Source: an uncultured Prochlorococcus sp. (lineage in GTDB: Bacteria; Cyanobacteriota; Cyanobacteriia; PCC-6307; Cyanobiaceae). From it: DNA of 64,000 bases. Under the pieces are notes generated by a model. That model was not told the origin of the DNA. It made no database searches and was given only the letters and a program-made list of their open reading frames with translations. Shown here in pieces: positions 1 through 7,696 of the stretch. The position numbers were made by a program, and so were the translations under genes. Every line of letters starts with the position of its first letter. Within the stretch, counting starts at the first letter, position 1. The stretch covers positions 1 to 64,000 of the forward strand of contig CABYTO010000002.1 of NCBI GenBank assembly GCA_902521995.1, read 5' to 3'.

Positions 1-54
1 TTTAACTCTGTAATGAATTTTATCTGGCTTATGACATGAATCACATTTTTTCAA
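1..54 (-). CDS. 5' end of a small CxxC protein, cut by the window edge
   Basis: Eighteen codons are visible on the minus strand, reading KKCDSCHKPDKIHYRVK after a TTG start. The frame continues off the left edge. CDSC followed by His suggests a zinc-ribbon or redox CxxC protein. A GAGG lies about 10 nt before the TTG, and the frame is closed by a stop just upstream, so TTG is the only reasonable start. Function is unknown, and only the N terminus is available to judge. Confidence 0.4.
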   Translation of the reverse strand, partial: MKKCDSCHKPDKIHYRVK

Positions 55-80
55 ACATTTTTATCCTCGCTAAATATACT

Positions 81-191
81 TTAGATAAAAAAAAGATTGA
101 TTGAAAATATTTCCGAAAAAATTTTTATCATGTCATCATGATAATGCGCTCTACACATACCGAAGCAAAGCAGTGTTTTTGTTGAGTGCAA
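81..191 (-). CDS. possible 36-residue protein with a Cys/His-rich core
   Basis: A short minus-strand frame runs from a TTG at 191 (or an ATG at 158) to TAA at 81. Its core reads CFGMCRAHYHDDM, with two Cys and two His in close spacing, which could bind a metal. The underlying DNA at about 145-175 is clearly richer in G+C than its surroundings, which suggests selection. No family is recognised. A structured RNA or the end of an old gene would explain the same signal. Confidence 0.25.
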   Translation of the reverse strand: MHSTKTLLCFGMCRAHYHDDMIKIFSEIFSINLFFI

Positions 192-396
192 ATATTTTGT
201 ATTGATTAATAAAAATTTTCTCATTTCTATTATTTTTAATACTCAATATATCGATATTAATATTCAATTTATCAAGAATTTTATTTGGCTTTAATTTAAA
301 AAATTTTTTGATTATACATCTTAACTAGAACTTTAAAAAGAAACTCACGAATCATATTAAATTAAATTTAATATTAGTTTATTGATTTTTAGTAGT

Positions 397-540
397 ATGA
401 ACATTTACCTTTTCTGGATATTATTTCTAGCTCTATGGGCAATCGTTCCCTTAATGATTATTAAAGGTAGAGTAGACGAAGAGCCTAAGATTCAGACTTC
501 ACCAAAAGTTAAAGAAAAGAAAAAAGGTTGGTTTAACTAA
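397..540 (+). CDS. small membrane protein, 47 aa
   Basis: ATG to TAA, 47 residues. Residues 3-22 form one strongly hydrophobic span (YLFWILFLALWAIVPLMIIK). A charged, Lys-rich tail ending KEKKKGWFN follows. This is the usual plan of small thylakoid or inner-membrane proteins in picocyanobacteria, but it matches no named photosystem or cytochrome subunit that I know. About 290 bp separate it from the next gene. Confidence 0.55.
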   Translation: MNIYLFWILFLALWAIVPLMIIKGRVDEEPKIQTSPKVKEKKKGWFN

Positions 541-634
541 AGTATTGTTCTCCCTAATTAAATATTTTTTGCAAAATAATTTTTAAAGTTTAAATTTTAA
601 AAATTTGTAATCTTTAGATATTAATTAAAAAATA

Positions 635-660
635 CCCTAAAAATTTTTAGTTTTTTAGGG
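635..660 (-). terminator. hairpin terminator reading leftward
   Basis: CCCTAAAAA at 635-643 pairs with TTTTTTAGGG at 651-660. On the minus strand the stem is followed by a T-rich stretch, so it would stop transcripts coming from the gene that ends at 829. On the plus strand no T run follows. Confidence 0.45.
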
Positions 661-828
661 AAAGCAAAAAACTAATATTGATTTGAAAATAGCCTTTGGT
701 CATTTATCTAAATTTTAAGGATAAGTATTATCTATTAAGAGTTATTATTTTTGATAGTCGAGAATAGACAAACTTTTTAGAGTCTTTAAAAAATTAAGCC
801 AATTTTTATAAATTTCAAGAAGGTGATT

Positions 829-2001
829 TTAAAGACTATTTAAACCTTCTTTAGAAAAACAATTCAAAATGAATAATGAGATAATTGCAGCTAAGTAACC
901 AGAGATATTTAAAAATGGTGGAAGTATAAGAGGAAGAATAATAATTATTTTTAATGAAGGTTTTATTTTTTCATAACTAAAAATAAAGAGAGGAACATAC
1001 CAGAATAAACCCATAATCCATGATATTGGGTTAATTATGTTAATCCAATTCATGATTGTAAAAAAGCATAATGATGTCGAATATTTTGTGTACTTGAAGA
1101 GGCAAATGAGTGCTCCAATAATCCCAATTGTTCCGCTCAAAAATAAATTATTGGACAATAGGGGATTAGCAAATCCAAAAACAAAAAAATGAGAATGAAA
1201 TAAATTTCTGGCATCCGACGTTCTCACCATCATAGAATCTTTAATAATACCTAAATTATTTGGAAGTTCTTTTAAGTCTCCTAATGGCATTTTATTCCAT
1301 GGAATCATTATTCTCTCAATAAATGATTGCCTCCATTCAAGGGGACATAAAGTTAGATTTAAAAAGTAAAGTATTAGCAATGAAAAAATTAGATATATGA
1401 AAAATTTCTTATTTCTAAAACTTTTAATAAAGGAGAGGGATAATAATAAAGGGAATACTTTAATAAATCCCATGATCGCTATTAGGGTAGCACTTAAAAA
1501 GATTTTATCTTTTTTATAAAAATATAAAGATATCAAAGCTATGCAAACTATTAAAATCTCCACTTGCCCTCTTGATATGATTGCCAGAAATGGGAAACTG
1601 ATTCCAACAATAATTAAGGAATAAGGATTAAGATGAAAAATCCTTTTTTTTATAATAAAAAAAGTTACTAATGAAATACTTAGAAGAGAGATAAGATTAA
1701 AAATATTTTTCGAAAGTTCATAAGGTAAAGTTGCAAGAGGAGTAAAAATATATGATGCTAGTGGTGGATATTTCCAACCAGAAAATTTAGATAGTTCAGA
1801 ATTAATAGGCCCATAGAAATCACTACTTAAAGAGATATGGTTTAAGTAGGGATTCAGGTTATTTAGTACAGATTTTCCTGCTAAATAAAAGGCTCTATAG
1901 TCAATAGCATAGGTTTCATTACTTATATAAAAAATAAGAAAAATAGGACTAAGAGCAATAATATATTTATCCCATTCGATTTCTTTTTTAATATTATTCA
2001 T
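829..2001 (-). CDS. GT87-type (DUF2029) polytopic glycosyltransferase
   Basis: The protein has 390 residues with about ten hydrophobic spans. The N-terminal part contains DYRAFYLAGKSVLNNLNPY, the signature-like region of GT87/DUF2029 mannosyltransferases, which use polyprenyl-phosphate sugars at the membrane. It is divergent from the GT2-GtrA glycosyltransferase at 2070, only 68 bp away, so the two probably share a control region and a role in surface glycan or glycolipid synthesis. The donor and acceptor cannot be read from the sequence. A leftward hairpin at 635-660 may end the transcript. Confidence 0.7.
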   Translation of the reverse strand: MNNIKKEIEWDKYIIALSPIFLIFYISNETYAIDYRAFYLAGKSVLNNLNPYLNHISLSSDFYGPINSELSKFSGWKYPPLASYIFTPLATLPYELSKNIFNLISLLSISLVTFFIIKKRIFHLNPYSLIIVGISFPFLAIISRGQVEILIVCIALISLYFYKKDKIFLSATLIAIMGFIKVFPLLLSLSFIKSFRNKKFFIYLIFSLLILYFLNLTLCPLEWRQSFIERIMIPWNKMPLGDLKELPNNLGIIKDSMMVRTSDARNLFHSHFFVFGFANPLLSNNLFLSGTIGIIGALICLFKYTKYSTSLCFFTIMNWINIINPISWIMGLFWYVPLFIFSYEKIKPSLKIIIILPLILPPFLNISGYLAAIISLFILNCFSKEGLNSL

Positions 2002-2069
2002 CCTTATTTTATTTTTTTAGCATTACATTAAGTTACTATAAAGTAAATTAGGTTCAATAGTCTAAAGTA

Positions 2070-3161
2070 ATGATATCGATAGTCATACCTACATTTAATG
2101 AATCACAAAATATAGTACCTCTAATAAAAAATTTAATTGTATTAATAAGTAATTTTGAATATGAAATTATAGTTGTTGATGATGATTCTCCAGATGGTAC
2201 TTCCGAAGAGGTGAATAAATATATGAAGTTGAATAAAAGAATTAAGTTGATCACAAGAATTGGAAGGTCTGGCTTATCAAGTGCCATTAAAGAAGGTTTA
2301 ATTTTCGCTCAAGGGAAATATACATTAGTTCTTGATGGTGATGGTCAACACCATCCTTCTTTTGTATTAGAAATGTTAGATGTAATTGATAAAAAAAAAT
2401 CTGATATTGTAATTGGAAGCAGGTTTCTTAACACATCAAAAATCGAGGGGTTATCAAATAAAAGAACTCTAGGATCAAACATTTTTAATAAACTAGCACG
2501 TATATCTTTACATAGAAATTACTCAAAATTAACAGATTATTTAAGTGGATGTTTTTGTTTAGATAGAGAAATGACTAAGAAATTTATTAGAAAAATCGAA
2601 ATTAATGGATTTAAATTTTTGTATGAATTACTTGCTTTAAGTAAGGGCAACTTAAAGGTGAATGAGGTCCCATTGACTTTTAAGGAGAGAAAATTTGGTG
2701 ATTCTAAATTAGACATAGCTATTGTTTGGGATTTTCTCGTTTCAATTATTCATAACCTGACTTTAAGATTATTACCAAGAAGGGCTATAAGTTTTGGACT
2801 TGTTGGCATTTCTGGTGTTTTTGTTCAACTATTTATTTCTTCATTTTTAGTAGAAATTCTCCTTATTGACTTCTATAGTGCACTACCTTTTGCAATAGTA
2901 TCTGCAGCAACATCCAATTTTTTAATTAATAATCAGGTAACTTTTCGCTCTGAGAGGTTAAAGAATTCAGCTTTATTGATTGGTCTTTTCAAATTTCTTA
3001 TCATCGCCTCATTACCTGTAATTGCCAATATAGGGATAACTACAGCTTTCTATAGATACATATCGGCGGATACTTTTTTAGCACAGATTGCTGGAATAGC
3101 CATTGTTTATGCTTGGAATTATTTGGCTAGTAGTTCATTCGTATGGAAAAAATCAATTTAA
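2070..3161 (+). CDS. dolichol-phosphate-mannose-synthase-like GT2 fused to a GtrA membrane domain
   Basis: The protein has 363 residues. Residues 1-225 are a GT-A fold of family GT2, opening with ISIVIPTFNESQNI. DDDSPDGT at about 37-44 and DGDGQHHPS at about 89-97 supply the metal and nucleotide-sugar ligands. Residues 235-360 carry four hydrophobic spans of the GtrA type, which in related proteins help move or hold the polyprenyl-linked sugar. It likely makes a polyprenyl-phosphate hexose for membrane glycosyltransferases such as the GT87 protein next door. The LptF/LptG-type permease follows after 10 bp, so they are probably cotranscribed. Confidence 0.85.
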   Translation: MISIVIPTFNESQNIVPLIKNLIVLISNFEYEIIVVDDDSPDGTSEEVNKYMKLNKRIKLITRIGRSGLSSAIKEGLIFAQGKYTLVLDGDGQHHPSFVLEMLDVIDKKKSDIVIGSRFLNTSKIEGLSNKRTLGSNIFNKLARISLHRNYSKLTDYLSGCFCLDREMTKKFIRKIEINGFKFLYELLALSKGNLKVNEVPLTFKERKFGDSKLDIAIVWDFLVSIIHNLTLRLLPRRAISFGLVGISGVFVQLFISSFLVEILLIDFYSALPFAIVSAATSNFLINNQVTFRSERLKNSALLIGLFKFLIIASLPVIANIGITTAFYRYISADTFLAQIAGIAIVYAWNYLASSSFVWKKSI

Positions 3162-3171
3162 ATATTTGAAT

Positions 3172-4368
3172 ATGGCGTCTAACTTTATGTTTTTTAAAAT
3201 GATAAAAAGTGAGTTAAGTAAATTAATAATTAAAACCCCACTTGTCGATCGTTGGTTAATTAGTCAATTGCTGCCTCCGATGTTGTTTGCGATCGGAGCA
3301 TTTACTGCGGTGAGTTTAAGTGTCGGAATTATGTTCGATTTAGTTAGGAAAATTGTTGAATTTGGATTGCCACTTCAAGTTGCATTAAAAATACTAATTT
3401 TAAAACTACCTGGTTTTCTTGTCTTATCTTTTCCTATGTCAATGCTTCTGGCTACATTGCTTGCATATGGAAAACTATCTTCTAATTCGGAATTGATAGC
3501 TTTAAAGAGTTTAGGATTTACCAATATAAGAATTATTATACCTGCGGTTTTTCTTTCATTATTAATGACATTTATAACCTTTAGTTTTAATGATAGTCTT
3601 GTACCAATTTCGAATAGAGTTGCGGAAAATACGATGAGATCTTCATTAGGAACTGCTTTAAGTTCTGAAGAGGGAAAGCACATAATGTTTTCTAGATACG
3701 GTTCACAAATAGATTCCTCTAATCAGATTTCAAAAAGTAATGAAAACTTAACTCATATTTTTTATGCAAAGTTTTTTCGTAATAATTTTATGGAAGAGGT
3801 AACTCTTATTGATTATTCAAGACTAGGTATTGAACAAACTCTTAAAGCAAAAAAAGGAGAATTTGATAAAAATAATAATATGTGGATCTTTTATAACGGC
3901 CGGTTAACGATTACTCAAGATGACGGAACAGTAAGTTTTATTAATTTCAAGAGATATAAATATCCTTTTGGAGAGGGGCCAAGGGAGTTGGCTAAAGTAC
4001 CCTCTGATGCGAATGATATGACATTAAAACAAGCAAAAATGGCAGAAGAACTTTATCAAAAATCTGGAAATGTAAAAGAAGCGAGAAAGATGAGAGTAAG
4101 AATACAAGAAAAATTTACTCTTCCAGCAGCTTGCTTAGTCTTTGGGTTAATTGGGAGTGGTCTTGGCGTTAGATCAATTTCAAGATCATCTAAGAGTCAA
4201 GGATTTGGTGTTAGTGTTTTACTAATATTTGGTTATTATATTTTATCTTTTTTCTCAAGTTCACTTGGGGTAAAGGGGATTTTAAATCCCTTTATAGCAG
4301 CTTGGGCTCCTGTGTTTATATCTATTACAGTTGCATTATTGCTAGTTAAAAGAGCAAGTGAAATATAA
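3172..4368 (+). CDS. LptF/LptG (YjgP/YjgQ) family permease
   Basis: The family forms the membrane part of the ABC complex that lifts lipopolysaccharide from the inner membrane. The protein has 398 residues from the ATG at 3172. There are three spans in the first 150 residues, a soluble periplasmic domain of about 150 residues, and three more spans near the C terminus, which is the LptF/G plan. The frame is open further upstream to 3103, but that would overlap the preceding glycosyltransferase; ATGs at 3187 and 3199 are also possible. Cyanobacteria commonly have one such protein in place of the LptF/LptG pair. Its position behind a sugar-lipid synthase fits surface-glycolipid export. Confidence 0.85.
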   Translation: MASNFMFFKMIKSELSKLIIKTPLVDRWLISQLLPPMLFAIGAFTAVSLSVGIMFDLVRKIVEFGLPLQVALKILILKLPGFLVLSFPMSMLLATLLAYGKLSSNSELIALKSLGFTNIRIIIPAVFLSLLMTFITFSFNDSLVPISNRVAENTMRSSLGTALSSEEGKHIMFSRYGSQIDSSNQISKSNENLTHIFYAKFFRNNFMEEVTLIDYSRLGIEQTLKAKKGEFDKNNNMWIFYNGRLTITQDDGTVSFINFKRYKYPFGEGPRELAKVPSDANDMTLKQAKMAEELYQKSGNVKEARKMRVRIQEKFTLPAACLVFGLIGSGLGVRSISRSSKSQGFGVSVLLIFGYYILSFFSSSLGVKGILNPFIAAWAPVFISITVALLLVKRASEI

Positions 4369-4482
4369 ATCTTTAATTAAGCAAGGGTTAATAATATAGA
4401 AGTTATTTTAAAAATCTATTTACAAAATTAACTATTGAAATTCATCTCTCTTTGTGTTTTCTTAGGGAAACCTCAGCAATTT

Positions 4483-4596
4483 ATGAAATCTAAATCATTA
4501 ATAAAAAAATGTAGTTGCATCCATTGCGTTGAGAAAGAAAAACAAATAAATCGTTCAAAAGAATACTGGTCAAAAGTTTTATTAATTAAAGGTTAA
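4483..4596 (+). CDS. 37-residue Cys-rich peptide
   Basis: ATG to TAA, 37 residues. The N-terminal half carries three cysteines and a histidine (KKCSCIHCVEK), and the tail reads YWSKVLLIKG. A good intrinsic terminator starts 8 bp after the stop, which supports a real transcript. The CxCxxC-type cluster suggests metal binding or redox activity. No family is recognised. Confidence 0.45.
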   Translation: MKSKSLIKKCSCIHCVEKEKQINRSKEYWSKVLLIKG

Positions 4597-4603
4597 TAAC
4601 AAG

Positions 4604-4626
4604 AAAAATAGTTAGGCTATTTTTTT
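4604..4626 (+). terminator. intrinsic terminator
   Basis: AAAAATAG at 4604-4611 pairs with CTATTTTT at 4617-4624 around a TTAGG loop, and the T run continues to 4626. It lies directly after the 37-codon gene. Confidence 0.6.
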
Positions 4627-4739
4627 GTAAACTTCATCAATCTAGTACTATTTTGCAGCGAGCTTTTTAAAAAATATAATATTTTAGATAATAAAAATTT
4701 TGTGATCCTTAATTTTCCTCCTCATCTTAATTAATGAAA

Positions 4740-4841
4740 TTATTTGGCTTTTTGATTTTTCTTGTAGATAATATTTTCTCTATTTAAAAGATAAAGAATT
4801 ATAAGAATGCAAAAGGGGATGAGAATAAAATCTAAAGACAT
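4740..4841 (-). CDS. 33-residue single-span membrane peptide
   Basis: ATG at 4841 to TAA at 4740. Residues 4-19 are hydrophobic (DFILIPFCILIILYLL), followed by a basic tail ending NQKAK. It fits the one-span miniprotein pattern seen repeatedly in this window. The short length means chance cannot be excluded. Confidence 0.35.
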   Translation of the reverse strand: MSLDFILIPFCILIILYLLNRENIIYKKNQKAK

Positions 4842-4944
4842 ACATTTTGGAATCTCTATTTTTTATGTAGCAATAAATTAATTTATTGGCATTTTAATAA
4901 ATACTCAAAATGAATTTTCAAAAATTATTTTCTAGTTTATCGGT

Positions 4945-5046
4945 TTATTTACATGTTTTTAAAATTGAAAGAGCTTGCAGTATCCCAACGGCAAGCTCAT
5001 GACGACTTAGTTAATTCAGATTTCCTGATTTTAACCAGCTAAGCAC
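4945..5046 (-). pseudogene. small ORF interrupted by one stop codon
   Basis: One minus-strand frame from GTG at 5046 reads LSWLKSGNLN, meets TAA at 5011-5013, then continues as LSRHELAVGILQALSILK to a second stop at 4945. Both parts look coding in the same frame. The plus-strand DNA of the second part also forms a perfect 8-bp stem (GAGCTTGC 4971-4978 with GCAAGCTC 4991-4998), which could itself be the conserved feature. This is the only content I can see in the 4842-5296 gap, apart from the presumed promoter of the Hli gene at 5297. Confidence 0.25.
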
Positions 5047-5296
5047 TTCCTAAATGCTATTAACACTTTACTAAGTAAAATTACTTACTGTGAGTATAAA
5101 TGCTTATTTGTGATGAATTATTTGAAAATTTGATAAATATGAAGTGTTTTAATGAGAAATTTTGTGCAATTTAAAAATTTTTAGGCAAATATGTTACATA
5201 TTGGCTTTTAAGGTACTCGGAGTTGAATTATTGGAGGCTTTTGGTTTACATAAGTTAATATTTGTGTTACTTTAATTAACAATTATTATCTTTTTA

Positions 5297-5503
5297 ATGA
5301 CAAAATCAGGAGTTACTACAGAATCAGGTGGAAGACAGAATATGTTCCCATCAGAAACTAGGCCTTATATTGATGAAACTGTGTCTTACGATGGATACCC
5401 TCAAAATGCAGAAAAAGTTAATGGTAGATGGGCTATGGTAGGTTTCGTTGCACTATTAGGTGCTTATGTCACAACAGGTCAGATTATTCCAGGAATTTTT
5501 TAG
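5297..5503 (+). CDS. hli: high-light-inducible protein (Hli/Hlip), 68 aa
   Basis: This is a one-helix member of the chlorophyll a/b-binding superfamily. It sits in the thylakoid membrane and protects photosystems under light or nutrient stress by binding chlorophyll and carotenoid. Residues 1-38 are a soluble N-terminal stretch. Residues 40-60 hold the core KVNGRWAMVGFVALLGAYV, with the chlorophyll-ligating E/N...R pattern, and the protein ends TTGQIIPGIF. That ending is typical of the multicopy Hli type found in high-light Prochlorococcus and their phages. Two shorter relatives lie on the other strand at 5924-6171. Confidence 0.93.
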   Translation: MTKSGVTTESGGRQNMFPSETRPYIDETVSYDGYPQNAEKVNGRWAMVGFVALLGAYVTTGQIIPGIF

Positions 5504-5576
5504 AAATAATTAACTGTTTTTATAAACTTTTTATTTATCTAAACTATTTAATGTTTTAAACTAACAATTTGGATTT

Positions 5577-5705
5577 TTATTTTAAATTTGAAAATAAGAA
5601 AAACCAAATAAAAGTCATGACATTTAGGCTAAATATTATCCCTAAAAATATATAAGCAAACTTTTTGCCAATAAATGCTGTCTCAGGTTCAAGCTTTACT
5701 CTCAT
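5577..5705 (-). CDS. 42-residue single-span membrane protein
   Basis: ATG at 5705 to TAA at 5577. The N terminus is MRVKLEPETAFIGKKFA. One long hydrophobic span follows (about residues 17-40, including YIFLGIIFSLNVMTFIWFF). It lies between hli genes, so a link to the photosynthetic membrane is possible but unproven. It resembles no named small subunit that I know. Confidence 0.5.
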   Translation of the reverse strand: MRVKLEPETAFIGKKFAYIFLGIIFSLNVMTFIWFFLFSNLK

Positions 5706-5923
5706 AAAATCTTTGAATTATCTAAATAAAGATAGCATCAATTGACAAATAAATTTAAGTTTTACAGAAGAAGAATAATCAATTTAATATTCAGTGTAAC
5801 GATAATAAATATCATCAATCTCCCTCAGGTTAAGCAGCTTCTTTTTGGCTAATTTAGTTTATAAAATTAGTCAAAAAAATAACCTGATTTGAATCAAGCT
5901 ATTTGAAGAATTAAAAATTTAGT

Positions 5924-6064
5924 TTAGATAATACCAGGAATTACTTGCCCTGTAGTTAAATATGCTCCAACTAGAGCAACAAAACCTAACATTGCAAATC
6001 TACCGTTAAGTTTTTCAGCAACGATTTTTTCTTTTTCAACTATTTTGGGTTCGTTATTTTTCAT
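5924..6064 (-). CDS. hli: high-light-inducible protein, 46 aa
   Basis: ATG at 6064 to TAA at 5924. A charged N-terminal stretch is followed by EKLNGRFAMLGFVALVGAYL and the ending TTGQVIPGII, so the Hli core (NGRxAMxGF) is intact with its chlorophyll ligands. It begins inside the stop codon of the upstream hli gene (shared A at 6064), so the two are probably translated in a coupled way from one mRNA. Single-helix Hlips dimerise, so the two products could pair, which is inference. Confidence 0.92.
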   Translation of the reverse strand: MKNNEPKIVEKEKIVAEKLNGRFAMLGFVALVGAYLTTGQVIPGII

Positions 6065-6171
6065 TAGAACCAACCTGGTATAATCTGGCCTGTTGTAACA
6101 TATGCGCCAACTGCTGCAACGAAACCTAACATTGCTGCCAAACCATTAAAACGTTCTGCTTCTGGAGTCAT
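6064..6171 (-). CDS. hli: very short high-light-inducible protein, 35 aa
   Basis: ATG at 6171 to TAA at 6064. The sequence is almost only the helix: ERFNGLAAMLGFVAAVGAYV and then TTGQIIPGWF. The usual Arg of NGR is replaced by Leu (NGL), so one of the paired chlorophyll-site salt bridges would be altered. The gene overlaps the next hli by one base. It is the first gene of this two-gene unit. Confidence 0.9.
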   Translation of the reverse strand: MTPEAERFNGLAAMLGFVAAVGAYVTTGQIIPGWF

Positions 6172-6354
6172 TTTGATTGTGTTATTTGTAAATAAATATA
6201 TCATAATTATTTAATAATGTAAAGAAAATAAGGGATTATTCCTCTTTTTTTCAGAAAAATTTAAAAATCTGCTACATATATGTATCGAAATACACCTTAT
6301 CTGTATTTTAATTTTTATTCTGATTTTTAAATACGGAATAAGAGGTATAAGATT

Positions 6355-6452
6355 TTGACCTTATTTTTTTGGAGCTATATCCTCATTAAGAAGTAATTTA
6401 AATTAATATATTACTAGAGTCAGCTAGTAGGGATACAGGCTGACTCTTTTTT
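6355..6452 (+). ncRNA. candidate small RNA of about 100 nt
   Basis: A strong plus-strand terminator ends at 6452, but no plus-strand gene lies upstream; the nearest genes are the leftward hli pair ending at 6171. A TATAAG box near 6343-6350 could serve as a -10 element for a start close to 6355. The 5' boundary is a guess. Its place next to stress-induced hli genes makes a regulatory RNA plausible. Confidence 0.35.
6417..6452 (+). terminator. intrinsic terminator without an upstream gene
   Basis: GAGTCAGC at 6417-6424 pairs perfectly with GCTGACTC at 6439-6446, with a 14-nt loop, and TTTTTT follows at 6447-6452. There is no A run on the left, so it works only in the plus direction. Confidence 0.65.
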
Positions 6453-6533
6453 CTGAGAATTTTTGGTTTTTGACTAAAAGTAGTTTTTAGTATTCAAATA
6501 ATTGCTATTAATAAATTATATATATATAAATTT

Positions 6534-6698
6534 ATGTCATTCGCGACCTACTACATGCATTTAATTTTTGGAAGGATTCCTTCTCTAATTAGTTCTGATT
6601 TAATACTTTACATCTTGCCTGCTCTTACAATTTTAATATTATTATTTAGCCTTAAAATAATGTTTTTCAAGACTCCTAAATTGAGAAAGGTTAAATAA
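6534..6698 (+). CDS. 54-residue single-span membrane protein
   Basis: ATG to TAA. After an N-terminal MSFATYYMHLIFGRIPSL, residues 22-46 form a hydrophobic span (SDLILYILPALTILILLFSL), and the tail KTPKLRKVK is basic. It precedes the methyltransferase gene at 6750 by 51 bp on the same strand. Function is unknown. Confidence 0.5.
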   Translation: MSFATYYMHLIFGRIPSLISSDLILYILPALTILILLFSLKIMFFKTPKLRKVK

Positions 6699-6749
6699 TC
6701 AAGGATTTTAGAATTATTCTTTTTACTGAATTGCCCAATTTTTTTAATT

Positions 6750-7367
6750 TTGGATAATAGACTTTTTTTTTCGGCAACTCAAAGAAATAGAGACTGCATA
6801 GGTGATGTACTATCCAGAGTTATAAAAAAAGGCTCAGTATTGGAAATCGGAAGTGGCAGTGGTGAACATGGAGTGTTTTTTCAAAAACGATTTCCTGGAA
6901 TAATTTGGCAAACAAGTGACCCAGAGTTAGTGCATAGAAAAAGTATAAGTTCTTGGATTGAGTATGAAGACCTATCTAAGAAAATGCCCCAGCCTCTTGA
7001 GATTGATGTTGAAAAAATTCCTTGGAAAATTCCATTGATATTAGCTAATTCTTTGCAAGGAATAGTCTCTATAAATATGATTCATGTAGCAGAGTGGTCT
7101 TGTACTGTAGCGCTCTTTAGAGAGTCAGGAAAATTACTGAATAAGGGACAATTTTTGATTTTGTATGGGCCATTTAAAATTTGTAATAAGCATACAAGTG
7201 AAAGTAATTATTTTTTCGATAATTCATTAAAAATGCATAATATTTTATGGGGTATTAAAAATCTTGAGGAAGTTTGTGATGAGAGTGAGAAAAATGGTTT
7301 TTCTCAAGAGGATATTATTAGAATGCCTGCAAATAATTTTTCAATAATTTATAGAAAAGTTTCTTAA
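6750..7367 (+). CDS. DUF938 family SAM-dependent methyltransferase-like protein
   Basis: The protein has 205 residues, the normal length for DUF938. The start is TTG. The N-terminal signature FFSATQRNRDCIGDVL is followed by the SAM-binding loop VLEIGSGSGEHGVFF (about residues 30-44) and WQTSDPE at the second strand. Members have a Rossmann methyltransferase fold, but the substrate is not established. No partner gene is obvious; the neighbours are small unknown proteins. Confidence 0.85.
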   Translation: MDNRLFFSATQRNRDCIGDVLSRVIKKGSVLEIGSGSGEHGVFFQKRFPGIIWQTSDPELVHRKSISSWIEYEDLSKKMPQPLEIDVEKIPWKIPLILANSLQGIVSINMIHVAEWSCTVALFRESGKLLNKGQFLILYGPFKICNKHTSESNYFFDNSLKMHNILWGIKNLEEVCDESEKNGFSQEDIIRMPANNFSIIYRKVS

Positions 7368-7418
7368 TAAGGTAAATACAAATATCAATAAGTTTTTAAA
7401 ATGCATCTTATTAGATGA

Positions 7419-7580
7419 TCAACCTGATAGTTTTTTGCTCCATTCTTTATGCTTTTGATCTAAATCTGAAGTTTTTTCGCCTAAACTCAACTGTCTTTCT
7501 AATAATTCAACTTTTGTAAGTGTTATTTTTTCCGAATAAAATTTAATAGGCTGTTTACCATGTAGATTGTCGCCACTCAT
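7419..7580 (-). CDS. 53-residue soluble hypothetical protein
   Basis: ATG at 7580 to TGA at 7419. It is highly charged with no membrane span, and reads KITLTKVELLERQLSLGEK then DLDQKHKEWSKKLSG, likely two short helices. Codon use is like that of the neighbours. No family or function is recognised. Confidence 0.5.
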   Translation of the reverse strand: MSGDNLHGKQPIKFYSEKITLTKVELLERQLSLGEKTSDLDQKHKEWSKKLSG

Positions 7581-7696
7581 AGAATTTATAATCTTGTGTG
7601 TATTTTCTAAGATGAATATTCTGTGATTGCTTATTCTTTTATATTCTTTTCAGATTTGCGTAAATTAATGTGATAAAAAAAATTCCTAATGTGTTT

